This document shows, piece by piece, positions 1 through 13,138 of a DNA stretch of 64,000 bases. Origin of the DNA: Sarcocystis neurona (taxonomy: Eukaryota > Apicomplexa > Conoidasida > Eucoccidiorida > Sarcocystidae); contig KL647303.1 in NCBI GenBank assembly GCA_000727475.1, forward strand, positions 2,591,153 to 2,655,152. Direction: 5' to 3'. Each line of letters begins with the position of its first letter. Position 1 is the first letter of the stretch. Both the position numbers and the translations under genes were made by a program. The notes under the pieces are model-generated. The model searched no databases and had not been told where the DNA came from. It was given only the letters and a program-made list of their open reading frames with translations.

Positions 1-640
1 CCTATGAGAGAGAAAGGCACTGTCTCTTGCAACAGAGTGTTTTTCCATTTGACACAGTAGTTCGTCAACAAGCAGGATGGCAGCAGCTCCAGTAGCACCC
101 CGCGCAAATCTGCTACTGTCTCGTGCAGGGCCACGTCCGCCTCCAAGAAGACTGCCGCGTCCTTGTGCTGCTCGGCGCCAGCCTCGCTGCAACGCGCTTG
201 TTGCTCCTCTTGTATTTGCTGCTGCTCTTCTCTTCTCTGCCGCTCGCTCACGAGGGGCGGCGGCTGCTGCTCTGGTGTCTCCTGCAGTTTGTGCCTCCTC
301 TTTTCAGTCTGCTGTCTTTGCTTCTCTGCGTTCGCCTGTTGCTGTTGTTCCCCCTCCGCATGCTGTCGCAGTCCTCGCTGCGGCTGCCGTTCGTTCTCGG
401 TCTGCTCCTGCCATGTTTGCTCAGTGCGTTGCTGCTGCTTGTCTGCCTTCGCATGCTTCTGCAATCGCTTCGCTCCTCGTCTGCGTTGCTCCCCGTGGTG
501 CTGCTTCGGCCGCTGCTGCTGAGGCTCGTCCTCCAGTCCTAAGCGATGCTGCGGGTGCTGCCTCTGCTGTTGTTGGTGTTGTCGCTCCCCCCTGTGGCCT
601 CCCTCCGAAATGCTTGGCTCCGTGGGACCGAGACAAGTCG
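1..640 (-). CDS. Gln/Glu-rich coiled-coil protein, exon running off the left edge
   Basis: On the minus strand one frame stays open without a stop from about position 700 down to base 1, over 200 codons. It lacks an in-frame ATG, so a start-codon ORF search misses it. The composition is charged and Gln-rich, with pieces such as EQTWQEQTENERQPQRG and KRRHKLQETPEQQPPPL, then RQRREEQQQIQEEQQ. Near the left edge it becomes a more ordinary amphipathic sequence (FLEADVALHETVADLRG, then LLELLPSCLL). This pattern fits a coiled-coil segment followed by a folded region, and a heptad-like spacing of Leu and Gln is visible. The 5' splice boundary is not clear; the coding look fades upstream of about 610. 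The plus strand also has a 202-codon Ala/Val/Leu-rich ORF at 77-685, which I take to be its shadow. The function is not recognised. Confidence 0.6.
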
Positions 641-3600
641 GGTCAGGGACCGTTACAAGGAAAGATGCGAGCGACCGCGGCGTAGCAGCCACACATACGT
701 GTGTGGCTGCTACCGCTGACACGGAAGCGTCTGCCGCAGGCGCTGCGGTTGCGCGATCCCGTCCACATGCTCCCGGAGGGCTGTGTGTATTCACACCAGC
801 AGCTGCAGCTGGCGAAGAAGCAGTGTCAGACAGAGGATCAGCAGCAGCACAAAGAGATATCAGTGCGGGGCGCGGCAGCACCACCTTAACACGGATGTAC
901 TGGTCTGCCAGCAGATCCATGCCGTCTATTTTATCAAGCAGCTGCACACATGGATCATCACCGGCTGTGTTGCTACAGCCCTTTATCGAGCAGGTGCTGT
1001 GCTTCGAGAGCTACATTCAACGCGGTTGCCACCGCTGCATTCGCATATAAAGCAGCTCCCCCTGCATCTGTCTGACGTGCAGCAGTGGTGCTGCTGTCGT
1101 AGTTGTGCGGAGAGCGAAAGACGGAACAGAGATAGACGCCGCAGTGTCTCCGGCAGTAACTACACGCGAAGCAGTGGCGAGCCCCTTCTTCGCTGCAGAA
1201 GCAACAACAGTCGCACTGATGATGAGACCTTCGCCACGAGAAGGAGAAAGACAGCCGCTTTTACATCCGTATATACATGTACATCTACGCGATTTTCGAT
1301 TGCTACGTGAGTGTCTAGGCTACTAGGCTAATGCTGTCGTTGTTTATCGTCCTTGCTGCCTTTACAACTCAGGGATCTACCTGTAGCTACTAAATATGCA
1401 TGGGCGGGGCAGTGAGATTCCAGTTACCGGTCCCTTCTGCGGCGGCCACTGTCGACCCTATTGCCGCTATAACAGTAGTGACGCCGCTGACGGCCTTCTG
1501 CTCGGTGAAAGTTCGTGTCGCTGCTGGCGCTACTGCTACGGGTAGCGCTGCTGCTGCTTCTGGTAGCGCTGCTGCTGCAACGTAGCAGCCGTTGTAGAGA
1601 AGGCCAGGGCTTATGATACGTCGTTGCTATTACTGTGAGGCGGGGCCTGGCGCTACGGCCGCTGCCGGCTACTGATGTGCTACTCAAACTTCCTGATTTA
1701 TCGCACGACACCAGCGGCAGCTTGGAATGCGCCCTGCTTTCGATGCGGCTACTGTTGCTGCTGCCGCTGCTGAAGGATTTTACCCTGGTGATAGCACGCT
1801 AGTCCTGAAAGTGGCGCTGCTGTTGCTATTTGTGGTTGTCTCGCATACTGGTAGTCATGTAGGGGCGCCGCTGCTACGGTGGTGCCAGGTTTTGTCGTGC
1901 GACTGAGACAACTAGGATGCATTAGCTCTGATTGGCGCTAACGCTCCCGTGGGCGCTGGAGGCCTGGTCAGTGCCCTCCCTGGTGTTAATTCCCGGCATC
2001 TGCTACTGGTAGGGCTGGGAGGGTTCGGCTGCCGATGCTATTGTTGCTGCTCCAGCGATAGCAGCTGCTCCTGAGGTAGGGCAGTCTTTCCTGCTTTGCT
2101 GCTGCTACAGCTGCTCTGCAGCTGCAGCTGCATTCTGCGGTTCCAACCGCCACGCTACGTTGGGGCAGTTGCCGCTTTCAGGCTCGGGGTCAGTTGCTGC
2201 AGCCGGTGCTAACTCAGCGGTACCACACCTGCCGGTGTTGCGCTGCGCTGCAGTATTTTCTGCTGGCTTTGGGGGGCAGCTGTTAGATCGGCTGCATCTG
2301 CGTCAGAGTGTTTGATGTCTTGTGTGCCTCTGCGTTACGGACGTCGGTGCTGCCGCACGCTGCCAGTCACTGCAGATACTGCATTGTGCCGTACGCTGCA
2401 GCTGCTCCCGTGGCTGCTGCTGCTGCTGGCGAAGTTTCCGCAACAGAGAAGGAAGAAGGCAGCGCCTGTGTGCGGCGCTGCGTTCCGCTGGCACCCCACA
2501 CGCCGATGTTGGCCTGCCCTTAATACTGTTGGTGTTCAATACTCTCCAAGAGGCAGGTACGGAAGCGACTTCTGCGCAGCAGTAGTCTCCTGCGATCAAC
2601 CGAGTCGTCTGCAGCAGCCGAAAAGAGCCGAAGGAAGGCAGGTGGAGACGCGCGGATCTGCGATCCTACCTTGTGGGAGCACATTCTCTTATATGGTGTG
2701 ACGTGGCACTGTATGCAAGAGCAGAACCGCCCGCAGCAGCGACAGCTACAAGACGGGCAACGCAGCTACTACAACAGAGCCCGCCATGTAGCAGTAACAG
2801 GTGCAGCAAAAAGCCGCGTAGCAGCAACAAATGCCACAACGGCAACAGCATAAAATCATAGTGGCAGGAGTCGTTCTCTGACGTACGCCATCTGCATGTC
2901 TTCTTGTCGAGAGACGCGGCTCTCCCGCCGTCCGTGCAACACAGGGCAGGCCGCTGTGTGGGGCGGCGCTACTCCCCTACAGCTCGCGCACGTGAAGCTG
3001 GGCGAGCAGTGTGGCTACGCTTGTTGCTCAGTACCGTCTCAGACCTGGTTGCTGGACAGCTGCAGTCACCCACCGACCTCTTGAAGCCGCAGTAGCGCGG
3101 CAGCGTATTAGCACCGGGGCCGCCCTGTAACGGCGGGCGGCAGGCGCCAGTGCCGGCAGCACTGTCACCAGAGCGACGGAGACGCCGATACGAAAGAAGC
3201 CCGGAAAAGCAGCGACGTTCGAAGCAGCCGCACCAGGACCGCAGCAGCAGCGAGATCAGCGCAGCCGTACTGTAACATGCTGCCCGCTTCCAACAGGTGG
3301 GAGAAAACGGCCGCAACACGAGCCGCAGCAACGCGCGAGCACCAGCAGCGCACTAGCCACGGTGGCGCCCGTGCAGCAGCAGCGCCCGAGGTAGTCGGGA
3401 TACAGCTCTGCTGGTGCTAGCTCTTTGTCTGCGACACAGAGCTAGCCACAAAGACGTTTCCACGGAGGGGGCATGTGAAAGCAAGAGAGCACTCCACGTT
3501 ATCTCTCGAAATGCAGAAACACTACAGGTTGTACAAGATGCTTCTGGGACGCACGGGAGTACTCACAGTAAAAGCAACACAGCTTTCGACGATATCGCGC

Positions 3601-3650
3601 GAAACGCAGGGACGCTAGAGTTGAGGCAAGAGGTTTTCAATACTCCAATG
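641..3650. other. CAG/CTG-rich block with unassembled coding-like pieces
   Basis: The block mixes CTG-rich and CAG-rich stretches and many stop codons, so no full gene model is possible. Coding-like pieces on the plus strand are 701-889 (Gln/Lys-rich, ending at a stop), 783-1310, and about 3150-3395. The last of these is Arg/Ala-rich and ends at a possible donor, GAG followed by GTAGTC. From about 1400 to 2300 the Ala/Val-rich frames are broken by stops every few tens of codons, which looks like intron or decayed repeat rather than a live exon. Whether these pieces belong to the minus-strand gene at the left edge or to a separate plus-strand gene cannot be told. Confidence 0.35.
682..713. repeat. 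Perfect 13-bp inverted repeat with 6-base loop
   Basis: The arms are GTAGCAGCCACAC (682-694) and GTGTGGCTGCTAC (701-713), separated by ATACGT. They pair perfectly. The element lies at the upstream edge of the minus-strand exon. Confidence 0.8.
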
Positions 3651-6600
3651 TAGAAGAACGAAGCCCTTCTAGCAAGTGAAGAGATACGCACGTGGCAGTG
3701 GGCACAGCTACACGTGTATACATGTGTAGGGGGTGTGTGAAGAGGTATGCGTGCAGGAAGAGTACAGACGTATGCGATCTGCAGAGAAGCGTTACGTAGG
3801 TATATATGCATTATGTATATCCGTACACAAGAGTATTTACCCCTGACGCTACAACAACGGATGAATGTATGTATACTTAAGTATATGTATGTGTGTACCT
3901 GCACGTATGACATACTTAGGTAGAAATGTGCGTATATGGATGCGGTTGCTTATCAATCTCAAAATTGCAGCGGGACAAACCCGTGGAAGGAAAGCTTGTA
4001 ATTAAATTGAAACGGGGTTACCAACTGCAGTTGCTTTTTGCACTGCCTTGCCCGTACCTAGGTATCCCTCCCTCAGGCAAGCCCAATGCGAGGCTGAACG
4101 GCTTCGGTCTGAGAGCGCGTACGCATTCCGCATCTGTTAGTCTCTTTGAAGGTGTGCCGTTGTCGCGGTGTAAGTATGAATGTATAAGACAATGGTCTCA
4201 GAAGCCACCCACCTTGGACTCCGTGGCAGAAAAGAGTCGGCCACGTTCTTTACAGGAGAGTTCTTTTGTACGTTGGATCTAGTCTACTCGCCGATAACTC
4301 AGGATACTTTATTGTTAGGCGTGCGTGGTATACGGATGCGCAGACGAATGCATGTACGTGTATACGTGGCTTAAAAGAAGGCCTAGTATCCTCTTTAGAG
4401 ATGCCTCTGCCACGTAGGATGTAGTCTACCCGCCGATGACTCAGGATACTTTATTGTCAGCCGTGCGCGAAATACGGATGCGCAAACGAACGCACGTGGC
4501 TTACAAGAAGGCGTACTCCATAGAGATGCCTCTGCCACGTACACACACACACGTACACCTACGGATACACATATGTGTATATCGTTTACTTTTGCGCGCG
4601 TGTAAGTGCAGTGAGTTCTCTCGTGCACGAAGAAGTCGTCCGCAAACGCAAAACCCTCTGCATATTGATTCGCCTACTCGCAGGAAATCCCTTCGGTGTG
4701 GATCCAGTATATAAATAAGTATATGCACTCACTCCAATCTATGTTTCGAAGCATATTGATTCGTAGTCTTCCACCATATTTGTAATTCCCTAACACAGGA
4801 GGTATCAGTGTGTAGTATAGTGTAGTCGTGGTACACGTTCGAGCGCGGGAAGAGCTGCAGAAGTACGCCTGCACGTATATACATGCAGGTTTATGGCACG
4901 AACATACGCCCGTATGTGTGTTTAGCCGTAGCGTCCCCATTGCACTCACCGGGAGGTGCCTCGCTCGCGTGTTTCGTATCGTTGTAAGCCGGTGACCCAG
5001 TGCACTCCTGTTCAAACACAAGTCCGTCTTCCGTGTATACGCTAATATGTATATACTAAATCACACAGGTAGACCCTGGTACAGCTGTGCGAACACATAC
5101 ACTTGGGTATTCTTGCAAGTCAAAGAAGTCTGAGACGTGTGTACACCCAGGAGTAGATCCTGAATGTTTGCGGAGCCGCTGTAACATACGTCGAAGTGCC
5201 CAGAGGATAAAGTTCTCTTGAGCACTGAACACAGACTACCACTGTGCAAGCCTTGGGGCCGGTGACGGGCACTAATGTGTGCAAGCTAATAGCCACGTGC
5301 ATCAGTCTATATATGTCAGCTCGCTGTCGCAACACATATGTTGGGGCCTTTGTGTTGGTTGTGGCAGCACAGCACGTCCCTCACTATACTAAAAGAGGTG
5401 TTTCTGGATTAATACTCCGTGTGTAGGTCTCAAAGAGAGACCTTTTTATTGGATATGGATATACAAAGAGACATAAATGCAGGTGCATATGTATTTACGT
5501 AGGTAACCACACAGACCGCATCCTTCGGTTTGCACCGCTAACGACGCTTCGCCCAATTCCACGCGCACAAATACTAAGAGCCGTACACCGCGCAGCGCTG
5601 GACACTCAAATGTCATGCCCGCTCGAGCACATCAAAGTAGTGGTATCTTGCACCGCAACACACATACGCACACGTTCACCATTCAGTGTACACTTGTGTT
5701 ATGGGCCCATGTTTGGGTCTCCGGGCAGCGGATGCAACGCCTATTACCCAAGAGGAAAGATGAACACAGTGTATGCGCATCGGAAACAGGCAGCTCTTAG
5801 CTCATGAAACGCTTACGGTTTGTTCCTATGATGCCACTCAACGTGCCCAGACCGACCTAAAGCGCTTCACGATACAAACGTGAACGAAGAGGCACTGTGC
5901 GCGCACACGTAGGCATACAAATATATACACCGTATATGTATAGACGAATGGGTGTGCTCTCTATAAGGAGATGTCAAAGCAAGGCTTCCGATGTGCATTT
6001 GTAAGTCTTTTCCTGCAGAAGAGGGGTTAAGAGGATGTGGCCTTCGGCTGTATAGTGTTGTGTGACGCAGTGTCCTTCGTGTGTTGAATCTGACACGTGT
6101 GTGCGCCTGAGTGAAGTGCGGCTTAATGAAGCGGTGACAAATTGAGTCCATTGTGCCTCTGCGTCAACCTTTGGCACATTTTCACTTTTTTAACCGACAC
6201 GTGTGAAGAAACGCACGTGTAGAGTGAGGGTACGATCTATCATGGTACAGGTGTTTTTAACTGTGCAGTACTGCTGTAGCAGAACAAACGATCCTGATAA
6301 AATACGGAAAGGCTCCTCCCGGAGACTCACCAGGTGTTCATTCCTGATACATAGGTAATTCTGCAAACTAAAGAAATCAAGAGCGTCCTCGTGCGCGGAT
6401 GTACTTCGTCAAAAAGATTGTATTTGCGGAGTTGTTGCCATGCTTCTGCCCGACCGGGGTTCACTACGTAGCTGTGGCTTGTTCAGACATTCGTAAAGGT
6501 CTTTCATTCCAGCACGTACATTCGTACATCCCGGTACGTCCTTGTGGCAGGACCCTGCGAACGCGTACTTGCATACTAAGGAGACCGATGGAGGTAGGTA

Positions 6601-9600
6601 TATACATATATACATATATATATGGATATACACGAGTGAGGGTGGTTGGCGGCGCCTGCGGATAGAACCACACGGTTTTAGCTTCTGCTCTCCACCTGTG
6701 CTGACGTTCGCCTACCAAAGGCGCAAGAAGAACAGTTAGGAGTTTTTGTCAAATTAAATCTCTAAAGCTTTCTGCCGTACCTGGGTGTGCGTTATCACGT
6801 AACCAAGAACAATCACAGTAACTCTATTACCTTGCACACACACGTCTACCTATATAGAGATACGACAGCGAGCAGCAGTCAAGTGGCACATGGGAAAAGG
6901 TCGAAGGGCGGTGAAGGAGCTGCTGCAGCACCAGTAGACGTGAATCGAGAAAGCTTTTCTGCGTGTTAGTCTACTGAATATACCAGCAAATTTTGATATC
7001 TGCGGCTGCGTTCAAATACGCTGAATGACAACAAATGAGCAGCTGTGCTTTAAACGTGCAGAATTTCCCCCAAACACGAACAATTTCACGTTCAGAAGAG
7101 TATGCAGTACGCAGCGAACAAAAATTCAGACACCGACTGTACTCTATAGACAAGTGTACAAATGTACGTGTATTCAAGTTCATACATGTGTGTGCCAGTA
7201 CACTATGTATAGATCTCTTCACTACATGTGGAGTGCATTCTGGGACTTACACTAATGCGTATAGTTTATCACGTATATACACGTGCAAGTCTACAGACGT
7301 TCTGCACTGCGACAGTGTTAAGAGAGATGTATGTCACTGTGTATCTTTTTCTCTGCCTGTGCGTCAACACACATTTTTGCGGCCCTGAAACGAGTTCTGT
7401 GCCGCGGCAGGGTAAAACGTCTTTGTTCGTAGACGAAAATCCACAGCCGGTGTGAGTAAAAATGTTCGGGGTGTCTAGTTTGTATCTTGTGCACACGCTT
7501 GGGCGGTTTGAGTGATTGAGTGTTCGCACCCAGATTTCTACCCTGTTCTTCCCTACTTCCTGCAAATGTGTACGCCTGTGTCTCTACCTTCCAAACTAAG
7601 GCGTTGATCTGGGAGACAAGTATACGTATATACGCAGAAATTGGCCTACTTGAGTTGTGCAGTGTCCTCGCGTAGTTCGTCAAGCATGCGCTTGAGGCTA
7701 TGCGTTCCAGGTGCACATACTAACTGCACCTGTGCGGACCACGCACAGGAAAATTTATGCAAATGCACGTACACACGTGTATGCAAGTAAATTCACAGCT
7801 GTATTTGCTTACTGAGAATGAGCCAAATAACTTCACCCGAACTTAAGTACAGAAGCAGAACACCGAAGAGCCCGTCTTAGCTTTGCCGCCACCTACTTTT
7901 CTCTACGGCGTTGCAGCAATACATCGTTGCCCGTGGCGAGTCTCTCTACAGTCACACAATTTGTGGGTTGCACTTACGAAGGAAACCCAAAACATCCTTC
8001 TCACACTTCCAGTATCACATATCATTGGATGTCAATGTCGATGATTTAGCGTATCTCCTCTAGAAACACAGTCGTCTCGTGCCACATACACATATAATTT
8101 TATAGAAACGCCAGCGTGTGGAAATGTGCGAAGACATGCAAAAAAGGATTGTAGGGCAGTGTGCATTATGAGCCTTTAGGTGCCACCGTAGTGTCCGGTT
8201 TGAGTATGGTCTGGTCTAGATAACTGTCGTTCGTCGGTACGTGATCGTACGCAGAGTTCCGTGTATTCGCAGGTACCGTAGTTATGCGCAGGCGCACCAT
8301 TGTAGCCCGTGAGTGCGCATTCGTGGTACGAGTACTTTGGGCGCGTACGTAGGCTTATCAGGCATGTATGGATGCAAATGAGAGACTTCGCATGTATGCG
8401 TGTATGCATGTATGCTTGTCTGTTTGAAGTAGGCGTTTCCGCCCACATGGATGTACCTGTTCGTTCACGTTGACGTACGTCTATACAAATCTTCCAAGAT
8501 TCTTAGACCTTCCCGTGTTTCTAACTGAAGCTTTGTCCCTTCCATATCCGTACACAGAGAAGCGCAACGATCCGTCAAAAATCCGTCTTTTCTTGAGCGC
8601 TATATAGAGACAAGCCCAGGTGTCTGCATGTGTCTTCGTGTATTACAAACTACACGTGCATATGCACGCCAGCGTCGTTCGCTCAGGACTGCACCTACAA
8701 CACATGCTTCATGCTTACACAGCGAAGGATGCTACTGTTCCCGGCCTTTTCATGTTGACAGTCTACGTAACATCTACCTTCGCACACAATTACTCGGTGC
8801 GGAAGGCTTGTCTCTGGCTTATTTGTTGTTCAGGGCTTGGGTATCTGTGCAAACTAAGAGACCTGTTATTGTGCCTCTTTCTTTCTATCTCTCTCTAAAT
8901 ATGTGCATCGTATATATACGTGCATGACACACCCGAATGCCAAGGTGTTCTACCGCTTTGGCGTGTTCGTTTCACTCCGTATTTTTCCTTGTAGACTTAT
9001 ATGCATCCATAGAGACAGGCGTAACGCCCTTCGTGGTTACAAACAACAAATTTGGTCTGCAGTCGTATGACGGTGTATTAGGTTTCCTCTTCGGCTGAGG
9101 TGAGCGTGAATGTTAACACTATTTGATGCTGCTCATTTCCTTCTTAATATCAGGTGATACACAAGGAGAACCATGCCTCGCACGTGCGTATTGTCAAGCC
9201 TGTCTCACCGCAGCACGTATCAGAGATGCGGGTAATGCTGGACAACATTGAAACAAACACTACCACTACAAATTTATGGAGGTGAACGGAAAGAGACAGA
9301 GTCGGGCAATAGGTAGTCCTTCCAGATTCCTGCACTTCTGGCCATCGTGCGTCTGTTCGAATATTCTGACAGTTATTCTCTGTTTATGTGCGTAGATCCG
9401 AGCAGGCATCTGTACGCGTGGCTATCGATCAGCCAGCTTACGCGCGCTATGGAAAAGCCTCAAACATACATATGATTGTGTGAATGTGCGGACATAGCCC
9501 CGAAATGTGGAACCACCCTCACGGAAATGCTTTACGTGTAGAAAGGCTGGTGCACACCAACGGCGACCGTTAGACAGCGTAGCGGCTTCTCACACTATAC

Positions 9601-10678
9601 TTGCGAAATGTCCTTCAGCATGCCTGAACAGCTTTCATCGCAGAATTTGACGTGGGGTCTCTTTCGAAGACTTACACCCGTCCCCTACGGACTGGTAACA
9701 TACGCGTATGCGGTCGTTTCCGTGTGCATTGATGTATCTGCACACTCCGAGGCGGGCACGGTATTGCTGCAGGCTCTGCCATTCACGCACCGGCACGGAA
9801 TGATACACGACTGTGTGCCAGTTGTGTCGCGTGCACTGCGAAGGAATAACAGCGGAAAGTTTCCGTGCGCGGAAAATATGGGGAAAGGAGGCGTGTGCAT
9901 GCCTGTGTGTGTCGACTTACGCGTTGTGCACACGGATGTTATATCTTCCTGTGCAGAAAAAACACGCTTTGTACGGCGCTCTTCTGCCCCTAGCGCAGTA
10001 CAGGTGGGCCTGCTTTTTGTATAAAAGGGAACTTGGGAGGAGTCGCTTGTTCGTGGTGGACTGCTTTATCGTATGTTAACGAATTCTTCTACCTCTTAAA
10101 GACTTGAAGCCTGCTGGACGTTCAAGTAACCCCGAGGATAGACAAGGAAGCACAGATTTAGAGAGCTGCGGATGCTTACGTGACGGATAGACAACCCTTG
10201 CCCCGTCTGCGTACTTAGCTTAGTGACAGAATAGAGACGTTCGGAAAATGACCGTGTAGTGCTCAAACACTTCTCTAATTTCAATGCCTGTACAACCTTG
10301 CCTTCATTAGTAAGGCAGAGATAAGAACGTAGACATTCTCTTCTTCTAGTCTGCTGCGATCTCCTCCATGCACAACTTCGTACTTGTGCAGTTTCCTTGC
10401 ACGCGATTCTGCACATGTGTCAGTGTTATCTGGATATACGCACATGTCCGTATATACCTATCGCGTGAAATGTCTGGCCATGAAACACGGACTACGGACC
10501 ACCGTCTGAGATTTTTCTGCCGAACAGCCTGCACTACTTGAATCTTTGTCGTGTCTATAAAACTGTAAACACAGTACGAATTTTTCTTTTGACAAGTATG
10601 CATGCGCGAATCGTATGTGACTGGTATCTGTGAACACGCGTTTGTGTACGCCTGCCTCGGGAAGAAGTTTTTTTCAAA
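3651..10678. other. Non-CAG block without a supported gene
   Basis: About 7 kb is rich in TACGTGTATATAC-like words and short AT and CA runs, with ORFs mostly below 120 codons and no recognisable motif. The longest ORFs, at 9608-10024 (plus, 138 codons), 7318-7716 (minus, 132 codons) and 3926-4282 (plus, 118 codons), resemble translated repeat DNA and lack supporting splice signals. I see no convincing tRNA-like T-loop. The block probably contains intergenic DNA and possibly upstream regulatory DNA of the gene that begins at 10679. Confidence 0.5.
4271..4540. repeat. Two-copy tandem duplication, unit about 130-142 bp
   Basis: Copy 1 spans 4271-4412 and copy 2 spans 4413-4540. Both share AGTCTAC, then GCCGAT and the word ACTCAGGATACTTTATTG. 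They also share GGATGCGCA and end in TAGAGATGCCTCTGCCACG. The copies differ by scattered substitutions and by indels near the middle. Confidence 0.75.
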
Positions 10679-12380
10679 ATGTTGCAGGCGTCGCCCACTC
10701 CCCGCGACGCGCTTATTCGATTTGAATCAAAGTCTTTTTTGAGCGCGCAGCAACAGGCCTTGTGGGATACTTTTCTTCACCGACACGTCCCTGTTGCTGG
10801 TCCTTCGGCAGAAGGCGGCAAAGCAGTCCCAAGGCGACACCCTAAGACAACCCCTTCGGCCGCTGCGCACACAAGAGCAGCAGCATATTCTACAACAGGA
10901 AGGGCAACAGGCAGCACAAGAATACAAACTCGAAATTCCACGACAGATGGATCTGCAGCTGCTGCTCCGCCGCAGTCCCGTGCAGCAGCAAGCCGCCGGC
11001 AGCAGCAGAGTAAAGAGTTTAGTCGTCACTGTCAGCAGAGAGACAGTGGACACGACACCGCAGCGGACCGCCGGTATGTGCAGCGAACACGTAGAGAAGC
11101 AACGGCGGCAGCCACGCACGTGAGGATAACACACTCAGCGGCAGTGCCGGGCAGAGGTATACAGGCATCTGCAAGAGCAACACCCACATCACGAATTTCG
11201 CTCGCAGCAGGCCTAGATCCAAAAGGCAGTGCCGTGGGTGCTGTAGCAGCAGCCGNTCCCCCCCCGAGTCACATCAACTCCAGATACGTCCCACCTGCTC
11301 CTGCCGTTGCTCCTTTGCGGACTCCGCGGCCTGTCCCAGCAGCACCACCGCCAGCAGCAGCAGCAGCGCCAGCACCAGCACCAGCCACAATATCGGTGGA
11401 GGTGAGAAAAAATGCTGCCCCGACACCGCTGGACACAGCAACAGCAGCTGCCGCTGCAGCTGCCTTCGCAGTTGCAACAACTACAGAGGACATTTCTTCT
11501 CCTCGCCTGTTTGCAACGCACTTGTCTACGTGGTGGCGGCAGCAACACGAGCTGCAAGGCTGCACACCCCAGCGGCAGCGGCTTCAACGCATTCAGTCAC
11601 CGCGAGAGCAAAGCATCCACCACAGCAGCAGGTTTGAGGGCTACAACAGATACGACCGTAGCAGCGGACACAACAGCAGCAACAAATACAACGAGAGCAA
11701 AGACCTCGCACACCAGCTGGCGACGAGTACTGCTGTTAATACGCATCGAAAACGAATCTCCACCGACGCACTCTTCCCTTCAGACGCCCACACAGCAGCA
11801 CAGTGGACTTCAGGAGCAGCCGCAGAACCCGCGCGAGGTGCAGCTGGCAGAGCAGCAGCAGCAACGAAGGCGAGAACTGCAGCACCAACAGGAGCTACGG
11901 TAGCAGCACCAAGGCTGCAGCAGCCAGAGACTCGTCGAAGCATGACTCCAGTAGGCGCAGAAAGTGTGTCCCCGTCTTACGCCACATCGGCAGGAACAAC
12001 CACAACTTCCACTGCGCTCCTGCAGCGGCAGCAACGCCAGCGTCACGGACAGTCTGAGACACACCGGGAGCAGCTCCAGGGTTCACAGCGTCAACAGCTG
12101 CAGTCAGCACAGGCTTACTGGAAACCTCATGAGCAATCACGGCTGCCACAGCCACAGGTTTTGTCGCAGCAGCAGCAACACGGGCAGCGGCAGCAGCACG
12201 AGGGGGTGCAGCAAGAGCAGCACCTGCCTTCTCGACGGCAGCAGCGCCAGTGGGAGCAGAATCAACATGCAGCTCTTCCCCACCTGCATGAACCGTATCA
12301 GCAGTGGCATCAGCAGCATCATAGATACCAGTGGGAGGATCAACAGAGGCCGCAGCTGACTGCGCCTCTGAAAGAGACGG
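10679..12380 (+). CDS. Giant low-complexity protein, proposed exon 1
   Basis: An ATG in an AAAATG context opens a frame without stops for 589 codons. The N-terminus (PTPRDALIRFESKSFLSAQQ) is ordinary protein sequence. The middle is Ala/Thr/Pro-rich (about 11280-11480). The end is a strong Gln/Arg/His-rich block (about 12000-12370, for example QLQGSQRQQLQSAQAYWKPH). A donor at 12381 (GG then GTACGC) leaves phase 1, matching the next exon. Frame choice is uncertain: between 10794 and 11123 another frame is more Gln-rich and looks at least as coding. The single undetermined base at 11256 and the C run after it make an assembly frameshift possible. An upstream exon spliced at the TTGCAG beside the ATG is an alternative to this start. 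Confidence 0.55.
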
Positions 12381-13138
12381 GTACGCTAATATGTGGTGTG
12401 CATCGCATGTTTGCCGATACCTCGTGGACATGCAGCGAATACATGTAACTGCGTACTTATCGGCATTTGTACTGACATGAATCTTGAGCGAGACGCGTAT
12501 GTTGTCTTTTACGACTCCACCACACAGCGACATCATCCGTTCTATGACGTAAACGCAGCCCATCTTGCCAGGGCACAGAAGACAGTCTAGTGACTCTGCA
12601 GACCAATTAGTGAAAGAGCTTCTTATAATTATACGTTCTGCTGGTGCAAGGTCGCTTTCACCGGCACGACCAACTAGACCCGCTGAAGTAGCAGGTGCCA
12701 CTTTTCCGTCATTGCACAAACGACTGACGTCTGGAATAGAACTGGTCCGCGTGTTCAGAAACACATTTACAAACACACAGAGGGATATGTCTGTGTCCGT
12801 CCATATATATATATATATATATATTCATGTGAACGTACGTACATACATACTTACAAGCTGCAAATTACTTGGACGTCATTGACCCGTCACTTTACATATA
12901 AAGACACGTACATTTTTGTGTGTGTCGAAAATATTTACATGTGTCCACAAGTATAAACGTAGGTGCGTATAGATGAATACAGAGGCATACGTGCACATAA
13001 ATATATATATATATACGTTTATACAATTGTACACACAGATGCTGCAGGCAGTCGGACGCGCGCAGAGGCATACGTACATATACATATATATACATGTGTA
13101 TATACGTGTATATACAGTTGAATAAACAGTTGCTGCAG
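12381..13138 (+). other. Proposed intron 1 of the giant gene, with microsatellites
   Basis: The stretch runs from GTACGC to TTGCTGCAG. It holds an (AT)n run at about 12803-12824, another near 13000-13015 and TACATA-type repeats. A minus-strand ORF of 293 codons (11895-12776) overlaps it and the exon, but it is antisense to the Gln-rich exon end and is treated as a shadow. Confidence 0.45.
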
